DNA of 64,000 nt. Source: FEN-1297 sp964498065 (GTDB lineage: Bacteria > Bacteroidota > Ignavibacteria > Ignavibacteriales > Ignavibacteriaceae). The stretch is from NCBI GenBank assembly GCA_964498065.1, contig CAZCFZ010000018.1, positions 1 through 64,000 of the forward strand, in the 5' to 3' direction. Below are positions 17,211 through 26,247 of the stretch, one piece after another (the first letter of the stretch is position 1; each line of letters starts with the position of its first letter). The notes below the pieces were generated by a model. The model searched no databases, was not told the DNA's origin, and saw nothing but the letters and a program-made list of their open reading frames with translations. A program made the position numbers and the translations under genes.

Positions 17211-17975
17211 ATGTGTTTGTTATTGGTTTCATATAAAACTCATCCTAATTACAAAATAATTGTTGCGGCAAACCGGGATGAATTTTATAATCGCCCGGCA
17301 GTTCCCGCCGAATTCTGGGATGATGAACCTGGTTTATTAGCCGGAAGGGATTTAAAAGCCGGCGGAACCTGGCTCGGCATAACAAAGAAGGGCCGGTTTG
17401 CTGCGATAACAAATTACCGCGATCTTAAAAAAATGAAAGAGAATGTACCTTCCAGAGGTGAACTAGTTTCAAATTTTTTAAAAGGTAATGATTCCCCATC
17501 GGATTTTTCAAAAAAACTTTTATCGTCTTCAGATTCCTACAACGGATATAATTTGTTATTTGCAGACAAAGAAAACTTCAATTATTTCTCGAACCAGACT
17601 AAAAAATTATTGGTACTTTCGGCCGGAATTTACGGATTGAGTAATCATCTGCTGGACACTCCGTGGCCGAAAGTTGAAAAAAGTAAAAAATCATTTAAAG
17701 ATATTTTAAATGAAAAACATATTTCTCCGGATAATTTATTCGATATCTTATCGGACTCTTCAATCCCTCCGGATGAATTACTCCCTGATACCGGGGTAGG
17801 TTTAGAAATTGAAAGGGCTGTTTCTCCGGTATTCGTTAAAACACCTTTGTACGGAACCAGATCATCAACTGTTATATTAATTGATTACGATGACAGAGTA
17901 ATATTCACGGAAAAATCTTTGAACAACGATTCCAAAGAATGGTCAACCAGGTCATTTCAATTTAAACTCATTTAA
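17211..17975 (+). CDS. NRDE (TANGO2-like) family protein
   Basis: A 254-residue protein beginning MCLLLVSYKTHPNYKIIVAANRDEFYNRP in outline: the N-terminal MC and the NRDE motif define the NRDE/TANGO2 family. Other features are AGRDLKAGGTWLGI and TNYRD near the start and GTRSSTVILID at the end. The N-terminal cysteine suggests an Ntn-hydrolase-like fold. Family members are linked to haem and lipid metabolism in eukaryotes, but the bacterial function is not established. Length is typical. Confidence 0.85.
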   Translation: MCLLLVSYKTHPNYKIIVAANRDEFYNRPAVPAEFWDDEPGLLAGRDLKAGGTWLGITKKGRFAAITNYRDLKKMKENVPSRGELVSNFLKGNDSPSDFSKKLLSSSDSYNGYNLLFADKENFNYFSNQTKKLLVLSAGIYGLSNHLLDTPWPKVEKSKKSFKDILNEKHISPDNLFDILSDSSIPPDELLPDTGVGLEIERAVSPVFVKTPLYGTRSSTVILIDYDDRVIFTEKSLNNDSKEWSTRSFQFKLI

Positions 17976-18171
17976 TCTTTTTTTAGGATTTAAACCTCTT
18001 TTCTGTCAGTACGATCTTTTATCATATCTTAGTAAGAATTTTTTTATTTTTAACATGATGAAAAAGTCTATTCCTACAAATGGAAATGCGTTATTTCATC
18101 AACTATAAAGGTTGCATTTTATTACTGTTAAACACTTTGATAAAAGTTTAGAAATACTGCGGAGTTTTATT

Positions 18172-19188
18172 ATGAAAATTATTGAATGTGTGCCTAACTT
18201 TAGCGAAGGTAAAAACGAAAATACATTTTTGGAAATGAAAGAATCCCTAACCGAAATTAAAGGCTGCAAACTTTTAAGTCTGGAACCGGATGCCGATTAT
18301 AACCGTGTGGTTGTTACATTAGCAGGTGATGAATCGGGTATTATTGACGGAGCAATTGCAATCAGTAAATCTGCGGCTGCAAATATTGATATGAAGTTAC
18401 ACAAAGGTGAGCATCCAAGGTTGGGTGCAATTGATGTAGTTCCTTTCGTCCCGGTAAAAGAAGCTACAATGGATGATTGCGTTAAAATTTCCGAGACTTT
18501 TGCCGACCATATTTCAAAAGAGCTGAATATCCCGGTTTACCTTTATGAATCTGCCGCAAGAAGACCGGAAAGAAAAAATTTATCCGACATAAGAAAAGGT
18601 GAATATGAAGGCCTGGAAGAAAAATTAAAAGATCCCGAATGGCAGCCTGATTACGGCACAAATCAATTTAATTCTAAACTGGGAGCTATAGTTACGGGTG
18701 CAAGGTTCTTTCTTATTGCCTATAATGTTAACATTAAATCTGAAGATGTAAAATATGCAAAAGAGATCGGTGAAATATTACGGGAATCGGGCAAAGCAAA
18801 ACGTGATGAAAACGGGAAAATAATTAAAATGAATGGCGAAACCGTTAGAGAACCGGGCAGGTTAAAAAGTGTTAAAGGAATGGGCGTACTGCTTGAGAAA
18901 TACAAAATATCTCAGGTTTCAATGAATTTAACAAATTATAATATAACACCGATTCATATTGCATTCGAGGAAGTAAAAAAGGAAGCAAAACGTTTAGGCG
19001 TTGAGGTTAAGGGAAGTGAAATTGTCGGGCTTGTTCCATTGGAAGCTTTGCTGCAGGCAGGCAAATTTTATTCCGAGGGGCAATACTCAGATGAAAAATC
19101 TCTTGTTGATTTGGCAATAGAAAAATTGGGACTAAGCGAATTAAATCAGTTTAATAAGAGTGAAAAGATAATTGACTATATGATTTAA
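18172..19188 (+). CDS. ftcD: Glutamate formimidoyltransferase
   Basis: A 338-residue protein. An upstream ATG at 18112 is in frame, but the family N-terminus MKIIECVPNFSEG begins at the ATG at 18172, which has GGAG as ribosome site. Motifs are EPDADYNRVVVTLAG, HPRLGAIDVVPFVP, VYLYESAA and QVSMNLTNY. The enzyme moves the formimino group of N-formimino-L-glutamate to tetrahydrofolate, the last step of one histidine-degradation route. The next reaction (cyclodeamination) belongs to the family encoded at 20548-21180, separated from this gene by a RAYT-like transposase and repeats. No hut genes are seen in the window. Confidence 0.92.
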   Translation: MKIIECVPNFSEGKNENTFLEMKESLTEIKGCKLLSLEPDADYNRVVVTLAGDESGIIDGAIAISKSAAANIDMKLHKGEHPRLGAIDVVPFVPVKEATMDDCVKISETFADHISKELNIPVYLYESAARRPERKNLSDIRKGEYEGLEEKLKDPEWQPDYGTNQFNSKLGAIVTGARFFLIAYNVNIKSEDVKYAKEIGEILRESGKAKRDENGKIIKMNGETVREPGRLKSVKGMGVLLEKYKISQVSMNLTNYNITPIHIAFEEVKKEAKRLGVEVKGSEIVGLVPLEALLQAGKFYSEGQYSDEKSLVDLAIEKLGLSELNQFNKSEKIIDYMI

Positions 19189-19220
19189 GCACTCAATAGA
19201 AACGATTTAAATTAAAATTT

Positions 19221-19265
19221 TTCCTCTGTGAAACTCTGTGCTTCCTCGGTGTAACTTTGTGTAAT
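19221..19265. repeat. Low-complexity CTCTGTG-type intergenic repeat
   Basis: The segment has near-repeated phrases (CTCTGTGAAACTCTGTG, then CTCGGTGTAACTTTGTGTAA). It resembles a widespread FCB-group intergenic repeat by recollection, and it is not coding. No second copy was found in this window. Confidence 0.3.
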
Positions 19266-19425
19266 TCTTAAAAAATAGTTACATAGAGCTGCAAAAAGGT
19301 ATTTCTTGAAAATTTTAAAAGCTTTGATATGATCTTAATGTTTGTTAGAATTAATTTGTTTATAAATTCAGCACTAAAGAGTATTGCAGTGATTACAATT
19401 ATGTTTTATAAAAACGGGGGCTTTT

Positions 19426-19887
19426 ATGGCAAATACTTATACTCAACTTTATATACAATTGGTTTTCGCTGTTGAACATAGGGATAGAATGATTAAAAAA
19501 TATTTTAAGGAAGAATTACATAAATATATTACGGGAATAATTCAAAATAAAAAGAATAAATTACTTGCAATAAATTCTATGCCTGATCATGTTCATATTT
19601 TTATTGGATTAAATCCTATACTTTCTATCTCTGAGCTTGTAAAAGAAGTTAAAATTGCTTCAACAGATTTTATTAATGATAAAAAATGGGTAAATGGGAA
19701 ATATAACTGGCAAAAAGGATTTGGTGCGTTTTCATATTCTCATTCTCAAATCCCAAAAGTAATTAATTACATAAACAACCAGGAAAAACATCATGGGGTA
19801 AAAACTTTCCGGGAAGAATATTTAAATATGCTGAATTCCTTTGCTGTAAAATATGATAACAAGTTCTTATTTAAATGGTTTAATTAA
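19426..19887 (+). mobile_element. Y1 (HUH) transposase, IS200/IS605-like, RAYT-type
   Basis: A 153-residue, apparently intact Y1_Tnp protein. The HUH pair is H55 and H57 (MPDHVHIFIGL) and the likely catalytic tyrosine is Y115 (IPKVINYINNQEKHHG). The C-terminus KTFREEYLNMLNSF is typical of a large FCB-group subset of this family. No TnpB lies nearby. Immediately downstream are two near-identical blocks of REP-like hairpins (19947-20403), and similar palindromes occur at 46.8 and 52.3-52.6 kb. This arrangement is that of RAYTs, domesticated Y1 transposases that mobilise or process REP elements, rather than of a self-contained IS. A GGGGGC-rich ribosome site precedes the ATG. It lies between the two folate genes. 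Confidence 0.85.
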
Positions 19888-19946
19888 CTTTACTTTGATT
19901 TCGGACTCCTACAGAGTTCTTATTATAGCTCTTATATTTATTATAG

Positions 19947-20073
19947 ACATATGACTCCTAACGGAGTCAGTTAAAAACTCCAGAGGAGTTATATGTTTAT
20001 AAAAAATAAATAAAAATCAGAAATTGCACTCCATTAGGAGTGCAATGTTAAATAACTCAGAATAAATTGTAAA
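19947..20073. repeat. REP-like hairpin block, copy A
   Basis: Three palindromes occur in a row: GACTCCTAACGGAGTC (19953-19968), AACTCCAGAGGAGTT (19976-19990) and TTGCACTCC-ATTA-GGAGTGCAA (20024-20045). A tail with ATGTTAAATAACTC then AATAAATTGTAAA follows. The block recurs as copy B about 330 bases on. It lies 60 bases downstream of the RAYT-like gene. Confidence 0.8.
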
Positions 20074-20275
20074 ATTAAAATGACAGAGTTAAGAAAAATG
20101 AAGATCCCATTGAAAAGAATTCTCTCCCTCTGTAAACATAGACATCAACCTAATTTTGTTATTAATCACTGTAATTCAATGTATATGAACGGATTACAGA
20201 TATTTCAATTTAATTTGTTTAAAACATAGAACTTCTAACGGAGTTCAGTTAAATCAGGTTTCTTTCTTGTTACAA

Positions 20276-20403
20276 ACATATGACTCCTATCGGAGTCAAT
20301 CAAAAACTCCATAGGAATTTTATGTTTGTAAAAAGAGCCAATTACAAAGAAACCGGCACTCCATTAGGAGTGCAATGTTAAATAACTCGGAATAAATTGT
20401 AAA
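20276..20403. repeat. REP-like hairpin block, copy B
   Basis: A near-copy of block A, with the same three palindromes and the same tail (ATGTTAAATAACTC, AATAAATTGTAAA). The second palindrome has decayed (AACTCCATAGGAATT). A further related palindrome (GAACTTCTAACGGAGTTC) precedes it near 20229. The sequence between the blocks (20074-20275) holds nothing I recognise. Confidence 0.78.
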
Positions 20404-20547
20404 TAATTATTTCAATAGTACTCAATTTTTAATTAGTTAACCTGATGCATATGTACATAATTCCGTATAATTATTAAAACAATAACATGGAATAGTTTTC
20501 AACATTTTTCAAGAATTAATCTTTAACACAAATATTAAAAGGTAATT

Positions 20548-21180
20548 ATGGACTTACAAAAATCTTTACAAAATTATTTAAATGATTTATCATCCAATTC
20601 TCCTACACCCGGCGGAGGAAATGTAGCCGCTCTCTGCGGAGTTTTAGCTTCATCTCTTGGGCAAATGGTTTGCAGCCTAACTGTCGGTAAAAAGAAATAC
20701 CGGGAATTTGAAGCAGAAGCAAAAGACATTGCTGATCAATTAAAAGAATTGCAGGATCATTTTCTAACATTGGCAAAAAAAGATAATGAGGCATTTGATA
20801 ATGTAATGGCTGCATTCAAACTTCCTAAGGAAACGGACGTACAAAAATCTTTTAGAAAAAATGAAATTGAAAAAACAACTATGGAAGCTGCAATTGTTCC
20901 GTCGGAAGTATTAATAAAATGCAATCAGCTTCTTCCCTACCTGGATACAATTTCACAAAAGGGCAATCAAAATTCTTTGTCTGATGCCGGTGTAGCAATA
21001 TCATTGACTGCAACAGCCGCCGAAGGAGCTTTCCTTAATGTAGCAATAAATTGTTCGGGTCTTTCAAATCAAATTGCCGCAAGCGAATTTTTAAAGAAAT
21101 CGGAAATTATTTATCAGGAAATAAAAGAATATTCGGAAACTCTTATTAAGAGAATTATTAATTCCATGACGCGGCACTAG
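20548..21180 (+). CDS. Formimidotetrahydrofolate cyclodeaminase family protein (FchA/FTCD_C)
   Basis: A 210-residue, mostly helical protein with the family signature SPTPGGGNVAALCGVLASSL, then MVCSLTVGKKKY and NSLSDAGVA-like downstream motifs. Members convert 5-formimino-THF to 5,10-methenyl-THF plus ammonia, or act as methenyl-THF cyclohydrolase. With ftcD at 18172-19188 it would complete formimino transfer from histidine breakdown into the one-carbon pool. Length fits the stand-alone bacterial form. A GGTAATT stretch precedes the ATG. Confidence 0.87.
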   Translation: MDLQKSLQNYLNDLSSNSPTPGGGNVAALCGVLASSLGQMVCSLTVGKKKYREFEAEAKDIADQLKELQDHFLTLAKKDNEAFDNVMAAFKLPKETDVQKSFRKNEIEKTTMEAAIVPSEVLIKCNQLLPYLDTISQKGNQNSLSDAGVAISLTATAAEGAFLNVAINCSGLSNQIAASEFLKKSEIIYQEIKEYSETLIKRIINSMTRH

Positions 21181-21248
21181 CGAATATTACATTTGGGTTC
21201 TATTTAACTTAAGCAGTAAATTTTTTCGACTGACCGGATAGATTATTA

Positions 21249-23039
21249 TTATCTTATCTTAACCAATACTCTTCCCCATTTCCCTTTTACATTGAATTTG
21301 AAATCGCCGTTTGCCGTTTTAAAAGTTTCATTATTTAATTGATCTTCAAAAGATTCCGCATTTAAATTACTTAGTAAAACTTTCTTTAATCTCTTACTGT
21401 TGTTAAGAACGATTATAACGAGTTCGTTTCCATAATTCCTGGAAAACGCATAAACATTATTTTCATCATCAGTCAACAAAGTGTTAAAGCTTCCCAATTG
21501 TAATGCAATATTTTTATTTCTTATTTGAATAAGCTTTTTGTAATGATTATATAAATCTTTATTAAATTCAACTTTGTCATGCTTCTTTTTCTTAGTTTGA
21601 TCCGGACGATAAACTTCATCTTCATAATTAATATCGTCCCATATCATCGGCTTTCTGCTGCATGGATCATTTGCCCCCCACATGCCGGCTTCATCTCCGT
21701 AATAAATCATTGGCGCACCTATAAATGTCATTTGAAATATTACCATCAGCTTTTGAATTTTAATTTCATATTTATCCGGCTTCCGGGTAAGGTATTCCCG
21801 ATTAGTCGCCTTTGATATCTTAAAATATTTCGGCCAGTTTCTAAAGACTTCCAGATTACGATTTACAATATGTGAAGCCAAGCGGTTTGAATCATGGCTG
21901 CCGAATAAATTTTGCTGGACATATTCCACCCCGCCGGGAAAAGCTTTTCTTAAATTATTTAATTTTCTATCAAACGATGAGACTGAAATATTTTTATTTT
22001 CACTTACAAAAAATTCAGCAGAAGCAAAAGCAAAATTGTAATTCATTACAGCATCAAACTCATCTCCATTTAAATATGGTTTTAATGAATTGATTGGCTG
22101 GATAATTTCCCCGGTAATATATGCGTTCGGATTTATGGTTTTAACTGATCTTCTCCAATCTTTCCAGAAAGGATGCTTAATCAATGAAGCGACGTCAAGC
22201 CTCCATCCGTCGATTCCCGCTTTGGTATTTCCGTTATTATACGGATCCATCCATCTTTTTGTTATTTCAAAAATATATTTTTTCGGACCGGCAGCTATAC
22301 CATTTTCATCCTGGTCAAGCTCCGGCAATTCTTTTACACCTTGCCAGCCGGTATAATCAAATTTTGTATACGTTTTATCGTTATCCCACGAAATAATTTT
22401 AAACCAATTTTTATACTTAGATTTAGGTTGATTTTTCATTACATCTTGAAATGCCGGGCTGTTTAATCCCATATGATTAAAAACGCCGTCAAAAATTATA
22501 TACATTTTTCTTTTATGTATTTCTTTTATCAGCTTAAGCATAAAACGGTCTGCGGATGTCCATTTCCATGATGAAGAGATATATGGTTTTTCTGATGCAA
22601 TAATTATTCTATCTCCATCCGGGTCAGGCCCGAAGTTCGGATCGATATGATGATAAGAAGCAGAATCATACTTATGGCTTGATGGAGATTCAAATACGGG
22701 AGTAAGATAGATTGCTGATATGCCGAGATCTTGGAGATAGTCCAATTTATCAAAAATGCCTTTTAAATCTCCTCCGTATCTTCGTCTTTGAATGTTGAAC
22801 CAGATACCTTTACCGTTCTTTTTTTCGTAAGGCTGAAGTTTATACCAATCGGAGCCCCATGGATGAATTTGCCAAGGAGAAGAATAATCGTGCGGCCATG
22901 CACCTTTTAAATCATCTTTTGTAGGATCGCTATTTGAATCTCCATTTCTAAAGCGCTCCGGGAAAATCTGATACCACACAACCTTCTTGGCCCATTCAGG
23001 TACAAATTCTTTCTTAATATTATTGATTCCGTGATTCAT
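21249..23039 (-). CDS. GH13 alpha-amylase-family glycoside hydrolase, intracellular
   Basis: The frame opens at a TTG at 23045, but the ATG at 23039 is the likelier start (596 residues). No signal peptide is visible, so it is probably cytosolic. The four GH13 regions are present: DGVFNHMG (region I), GWRLDVAS with nucleophile D282 (II), TGEII with acid/base E311 (III) and FGSHDSNRL with D383 (IV). The entry VVWYQIFPERFRNGD and YGGDLKGI resemble cyclomaltodextrinase/neopullulanase-type enzymes, but the N-terminal domain of those enzymes is absent. It probably degrades malto-oligosaccharides. It is convergent with the cyclodeaminase gene (68-base gap) and transcribed away from ilvD. A functional link to the starch-binding-like surface protein at 1580 is possible but unproven. 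Confidence 0.9.
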   Translation of the reverse strand: MNHGINNIKKEFVPEWAKKVVWYQIFPERFRNGDSNSDPTKDDLKGAWPHDYSSPWQIHPWGSDWYKLQPYEKKNGKGIWFNIQRRRYGGDLKGIFDKLDYLQDLGISAIYLTPVFESPSSHKYDSASYHHIDPNFGPDPDGDRIIIASEKPYISSSWKWTSADRFMLKLIKEIHKRKMYIIFDGVFNHMGLNSPAFQDVMKNQPKSKYKNWFKIISWDNDKTYTKFDYTGWQGVKELPELDQDENGIAAGPKKYIFEITKRWMDPYNNGNTKAGIDGWRLDVASLIKHPFWKDWRRSVKTINPNAYITGEIIQPINSLKPYLNGDEFDAVMNYNFAFASAEFFVSENKNISVSSFDRKLNNLRKAFPGGVEYVQQNLFGSHDSNRLASHIVNRNLEVFRNWPKYFKISKATNREYLTRKPDKYEIKIQKLMVIFQMTFIGAPMIYYGDEAGMWGANDPCSRKPMIWDDINYEDEVYRPDQTKKKKHDKVEFNKDLYNHYKKLIQIRNKNIALQLGSFNTLLTDDENNVYAFSRNYGNELVIIVLNNSKRLKKVLLSNLNAESFEDQLNNETFKTANGDFKFNVKGKWGRVLVKIR

Positions 23040-23307
23040 CGCCAATATACAAATTGAACTATTTAATCATTATCATTTTACTAAAGTGAATGTTTAAATC
23101 AAATTAAAGATGGTTATAATTTTCCCATAAAACTGCATTTTTATAATCATCTCCAAAAATAAAATTTAATTTTTAGCGGAAAAGTCTACTAATATTTTTT
23201 TTTATTTTGTACATTTGATTTTTATAAAAACAGCAAATACAATTAAATCTGCAATGCATTTAATTTCATAAAAGAATCCGAATCCGTTAATAAATTTAGA
23301 GGTAAAA

Positions 23308-24993
23308 ATGAAAGAAGGTTTAAACAAATACAGTAAAAGATTAACTCAATCTCGTTCTCAAGTTGGTTCTCAGGCAATGCTCCATGGTATTGGATTAACG
23401 GATGAAGATTTTAAAAAGCCTCAGGTTGGAATCGCAAGCATGGGATGGGAAGGAAATACTTGCAACATGCACCTAAATGACCTTGCAAAACTAGTTAAGA
23501 AAGGTGTCGTTGATGCAGGTGTAATCGGGTTAATCTTTCACACAATAGGTGTAAGCGACGGTATTGCAATGGGAACAGAAGGTATGAAGTACTCGCTTCC
23601 TTCAAGAGATATTATTGCCGATTCAATTGAAACAGTTATGGGCGCACAATTTTATGATGCTTTAATTGCAATCCCGGGATGCGATAAAAACATGCCCGGC
23701 TCGGTTATGGCTATGGCAAGACTTAACAGGCCGAGCATTATGATTTACGGCGGAACCATAAGAGCCGGTTTTTACAACGGGAAAAAACTTGATATCGTTT
23801 CTGCATTCGAAGCTTACGGACAGTATCTCTCCAAAGAATTTACCGAAGCTGATCTGGAAAATGTACTTCATCATGCATGTCCAGGTGCAGGTGCCTGCGG
23901 CGGAATGTACACAGCAAACACCATGGCTTCTGCAATTGAAACGCTTGGAATGAGTCTCCCGTTTAGTTCTTCGTGTCCTGCAAACAGCGACCATAAAGCT
24001 AAAGAATGTTATGAAACAGGAAAAGCAATCTTAAATTTAATGGAAATGGATTTAAAGCCGCGGGATATTATGACAAAGAAAGCCTTTGAAAATGCAATAA
24101 CAGTTGTAATTGCTTTAGGCGGTTCTACAAATGCGGCTCTTCATCTTGTAGCAATGGCAAAAGCGGCAGGAGTAAAATTATCGTTAAAAGATTTTCAGGA
24201 TATTTCCGATAAAACCCCTTACATTGCCGATTTAAAACCCAGCGGCAAATATGTTATGGAAGATTTGTATGAGATCGGCGGAGTTCCGGCAGTTCAAAAA
24301 TTATTATTGAAAGAAGGATTCTTAGACGGGAACTGTATTACGGTTACCGGAAAAACTTTAGGAGAAAATATTGAAAAAGCTGCGGAACTGAAAGAAGGAC
24401 AAAAAATAATTTTCCCTTTAAGTTCCCCTATTAAAAAGACAGGGCATCTTCAAATTCTATACGGCAATCTTGCCGAGGAAGGTGCAGTAGCAAAAATTAC
24501 CGGCAAAGAAGGATTAAATTTCTCCGGACCGGCTAAGGTTTATAACTCCGAAGAAGAAACTTTAAAAGCAATTGAGAAAAAAGAAATAGCCGCCGGTGAT
24601 GTTATTGTAATTAGATACGAAGGACCAAAAGGCGGACCTGGAATGCGTGAAATGCTTGAAATAACAGCTGCAATTATGGGCGCTGGTTTGGGAAAAAGCG
24701 TAGCTCTAATTACCGACGGAAGATTTTCAGGAGGAACACACGGATTTGTAGTCGGTCATATAACCCCCGAAGCACAGGTAGGCGGAAATCTCGCTCTTGT
24801 TGAGAATGGCGATATCATAACAATTGATGCCGAAAAAAATACTTTAAATATGGATGTACCGGAAAAAGTTTTAGCCGAACGACGCAATAATTGGAAACAG
24901 CCTCAGTTAAAATTTACAAGCGGCATTTTGTATAAATATGTAAAGAATGTTTCTTCGGCAACAGAAGGTTGCGTAACGGATGAGAGATTGTAG
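23308..24993 (+). CDS. ilvD: Dihydroxy-acid dehydratase
   Basis: A 561-residue protein of normal length for IlvD. Iron-sulfur ligand cysteines are C52 (GNTCNMH), C125 (IPGCDKNMPG) and C197 (GAGACGGMYTANTM). The C-terminal half has GGSTNAALHL, EGPKGGPGMREML and ITDGRFSGGTHGFVVGH. It dehydrates 2,3-dihydroxy-isovalerate and 2,3-dihydroxy-3-methylvalerate in valine and isoleucine synthesis. GAGGT precedes the ATG by about 7 bases. It stands alone; no other ilv or leu genes are in the window. The 268-base upstream gap contains TACATTTG (23210-23217), which matches a TANNTTTG promoter element, but no -33 TTTG sits at the right distance. Confidence 0.96.
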   Translation: MKEGLNKYSKRLTQSRSQVGSQAMLHGIGLTDEDFKKPQVGIASMGWEGNTCNMHLNDLAKLVKKGVVDAGVIGLIFHTIGVSDGIAMGTEGMKYSLPSRDIIADSIETVMGAQFYDALIAIPGCDKNMPGSVMAMARLNRPSIMIYGGTIRAGFYNGKKLDIVSAFEAYGQYLSKEFTEADLENVLHHACPGAGACGGMYTANTMASAIETLGMSLPFSSSCPANSDHKAKECYETGKAILNLMEMDLKPRDIMTKKAFENAITVVIALGGSTNAALHLVAMAKAAGVKLSLKDFQDISDKTPYIADLKPSGKYVMEDLYEIGGVPAVQKLLLKEGFLDGNCITVTGKTLGENIEKAAELKEGQKIIFPLSSPIKKTGHLQILYGNLAEEGAVAKITGKEGLNFSGPAKVYNSEEETLKAIEKKEIAAGDVIVIRYEGPKGGPGMREMLEITAAIMGAGLGKSVALITDGRFSGGTHGFVVGHITPEAQVGGNLALVENGDIITIDAEKNTLNMDVPEKVLAERRNNWKQPQLKFTSGILYKYVKNVSSATEGCVTDERL

Positions 24994-25293
24994 TTACTAA
25001 AAACAGAGAACTTAACTGCATGGGGGCATGTCTGCTTAGTATATACTTATCTTCATATTCATGATTTATGCATATTAAAAGACGGAGGAGTATGAGCAAA
25101 GGAGACAAATACTAAATTACATTAGTTATTATTATTGTTGTAATTTTGATTCAACAATTGAATAGAAGCAGTTTTCGCATTTTTAACAATTCTTTTTTGC
25201 TGTAAAACAAATGTTAAATCTAATTTTTCCTAATATAATCTGCTTTATTTATATTCCATTTCAATTTTTCTAAATTATAACATCTGCTGATTC
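24994..25293. other. Intergenic region, nothing recognised
   Basis: 300 AT-rich bases lie between ilvD and the TPR gene on the same strand. There is no clear terminator hairpin with a T run, no RNA signature and no open frame of note. Confidence 0.4.
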
Positions 25294-26064
25294 ATGAAAT
25301 TAAAATATCTTATTATAAGTACACAAATAATTTTCTTTACATCTATTCTTCTGGCGCAGGCAGATAAAGGATATTTGGCTCAAGGAGATGAGTATACTGC
25401 AAAATTCGACAACCTAAATGCACTTAAATGCTATGATGAAGCCTATAAAGTTTCCCCCAACAGCTATGCGGTATTGACGAGAATAACACTTGCCTATAAT
25501 GATGAAGGAGAAGAACTTCTTGATTTAAAAAAAAGAGATAAAGCAGAAAGTTATATTGATAAAGCAATAAAGTACGCAGAAATACTAAATAAAAAATTTC
25601 CGGACAGCGCTCTTTCTTATACTTATTTAGCACTAACATACGGAAACATGGCAATATTTAAAGGAGGCAAGGGTAAAATAATTTATGCAGAAAAAGTCAG
25701 GCAGAACGCGCTGAAATCGATTAAAATTAATCCTGATGATTATTTCCCTTATATAATTCTGGGAATGTATTACAGGGAGGCGGCAAGCTTATCGTGGTTT
25801 GAAAAAATATTTGCTAAAACTTTTTTAGGAGGAGTTCCCGAAGGTACTTATCAGCAGTCAATACAAATGTTCAATAAAGCGTTGTCCTTGGACTCAAATT
25901 TAATAGTTGCAGATTACCAGCTTTCAAAAACTTTTAGAAATATGGGCGAAAAGAATAAAGAAATTAATTTATTGAAGAAGGTTTTAACTATGCATATTAT
26001 AAATTTCAGAGATAAGTATGCAATTATAAAAGCCAGACACAGGCTGGATAAGCTTATGAATTAA
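25294..26064 (+). CDS. Exported TPR-repeat protein
   Basis: A 256-residue protein with an N-terminal signal peptide (MKLKYLIISTQIIFFTSILL, then AQADKGY). It is followed by helical TPR-like repeats such as NALKCYDEAYKVSPNSYAVL (about 44-63), AESYIDKAIKYAEIL (about 85-100) and SIQMFNKALSLDSNLIVADY (about 190-210). It probably acts as a periplasmic or outer-membrane-associated protein-interaction scaffold; no specific partner can be named. It is a single-gene unit closed by the hairpin terminator at 26111-26150. Confidence 0.75.
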   Translation: MKLKYLIISTQIIFFTSILLAQADKGYLAQGDEYTAKFDNLNALKCYDEAYKVSPNSYAVLTRITLAYNDEGEELLDLKKRDKAESYIDKAIKYAEILNKKFPDSALSYTYLALTYGNMAIFKGGKGKIIYAEKVRQNALKSIKINPDDYFPYIILGMYYREAASLSWFEKIFAKTFLGGVPEGTYQQSIQMFNKALSLDSNLIVADYQLSKTFRNMGEKNKEINLLKKVLTMHIINFRDKYAIIKARHRLDKLMN

Positions 26065-26110
26065 ATTCTAAGAATGATTTTACTATTTTATATTTTTACT
26101 TATAAAAAAT

Positions 26111-26150
26111 AACGGCGACTACAAATAATTTGTAATCGCCGTTTTTAATT
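26111..26150 (+). terminator. Rho-independent terminator of the TPR gene
   Basis: A 15-bp stem with one mismatch (26111-26125 with 26129-26143, arm AACGGCGACTACAAA) has a 3-base loop and is followed by TTTAATTTT on the plus strand. The A-rich left flank could let it act in both directions. Confidence 0.8.
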
Positions 26151-26212
26151 TTAAATTTTACTTATTTACTAATTCGTCTTCTGATTTTTTGAACTATCTT
26201 TGTTCCCGAAAA

Positions 26213-26233
26213 CCCCTTCCCTTTGGGAAGGGG
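26213..26233 (-). terminator. CCCCTTCCC/GGGAAGGGG hairpin, dispersed repeat and probable terminator
   Basis: A 9-bp perfect stem with a 3-base loop sits 15 bases past the stop codon of the gene ending at 26248 and is followed by TTTTC on the minus strand. The same sequence type recurs at 46595-46617, in altered form at 57868-57902, and inside two coding sequences at 36361 and 38591. It therefore looks like a repeat co-opted as terminator. Confidence 0.6.
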
Positions 26234-26247
26234 CTGGGGTTGGGCTT

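Noticed and set aside
19947..20403. CRISPR-like array of repeats beside the transposase
   Set aside because: The repeats are palindromic, unequal in spacing and occur as two blocks; there are no regular spacers or cas genes.
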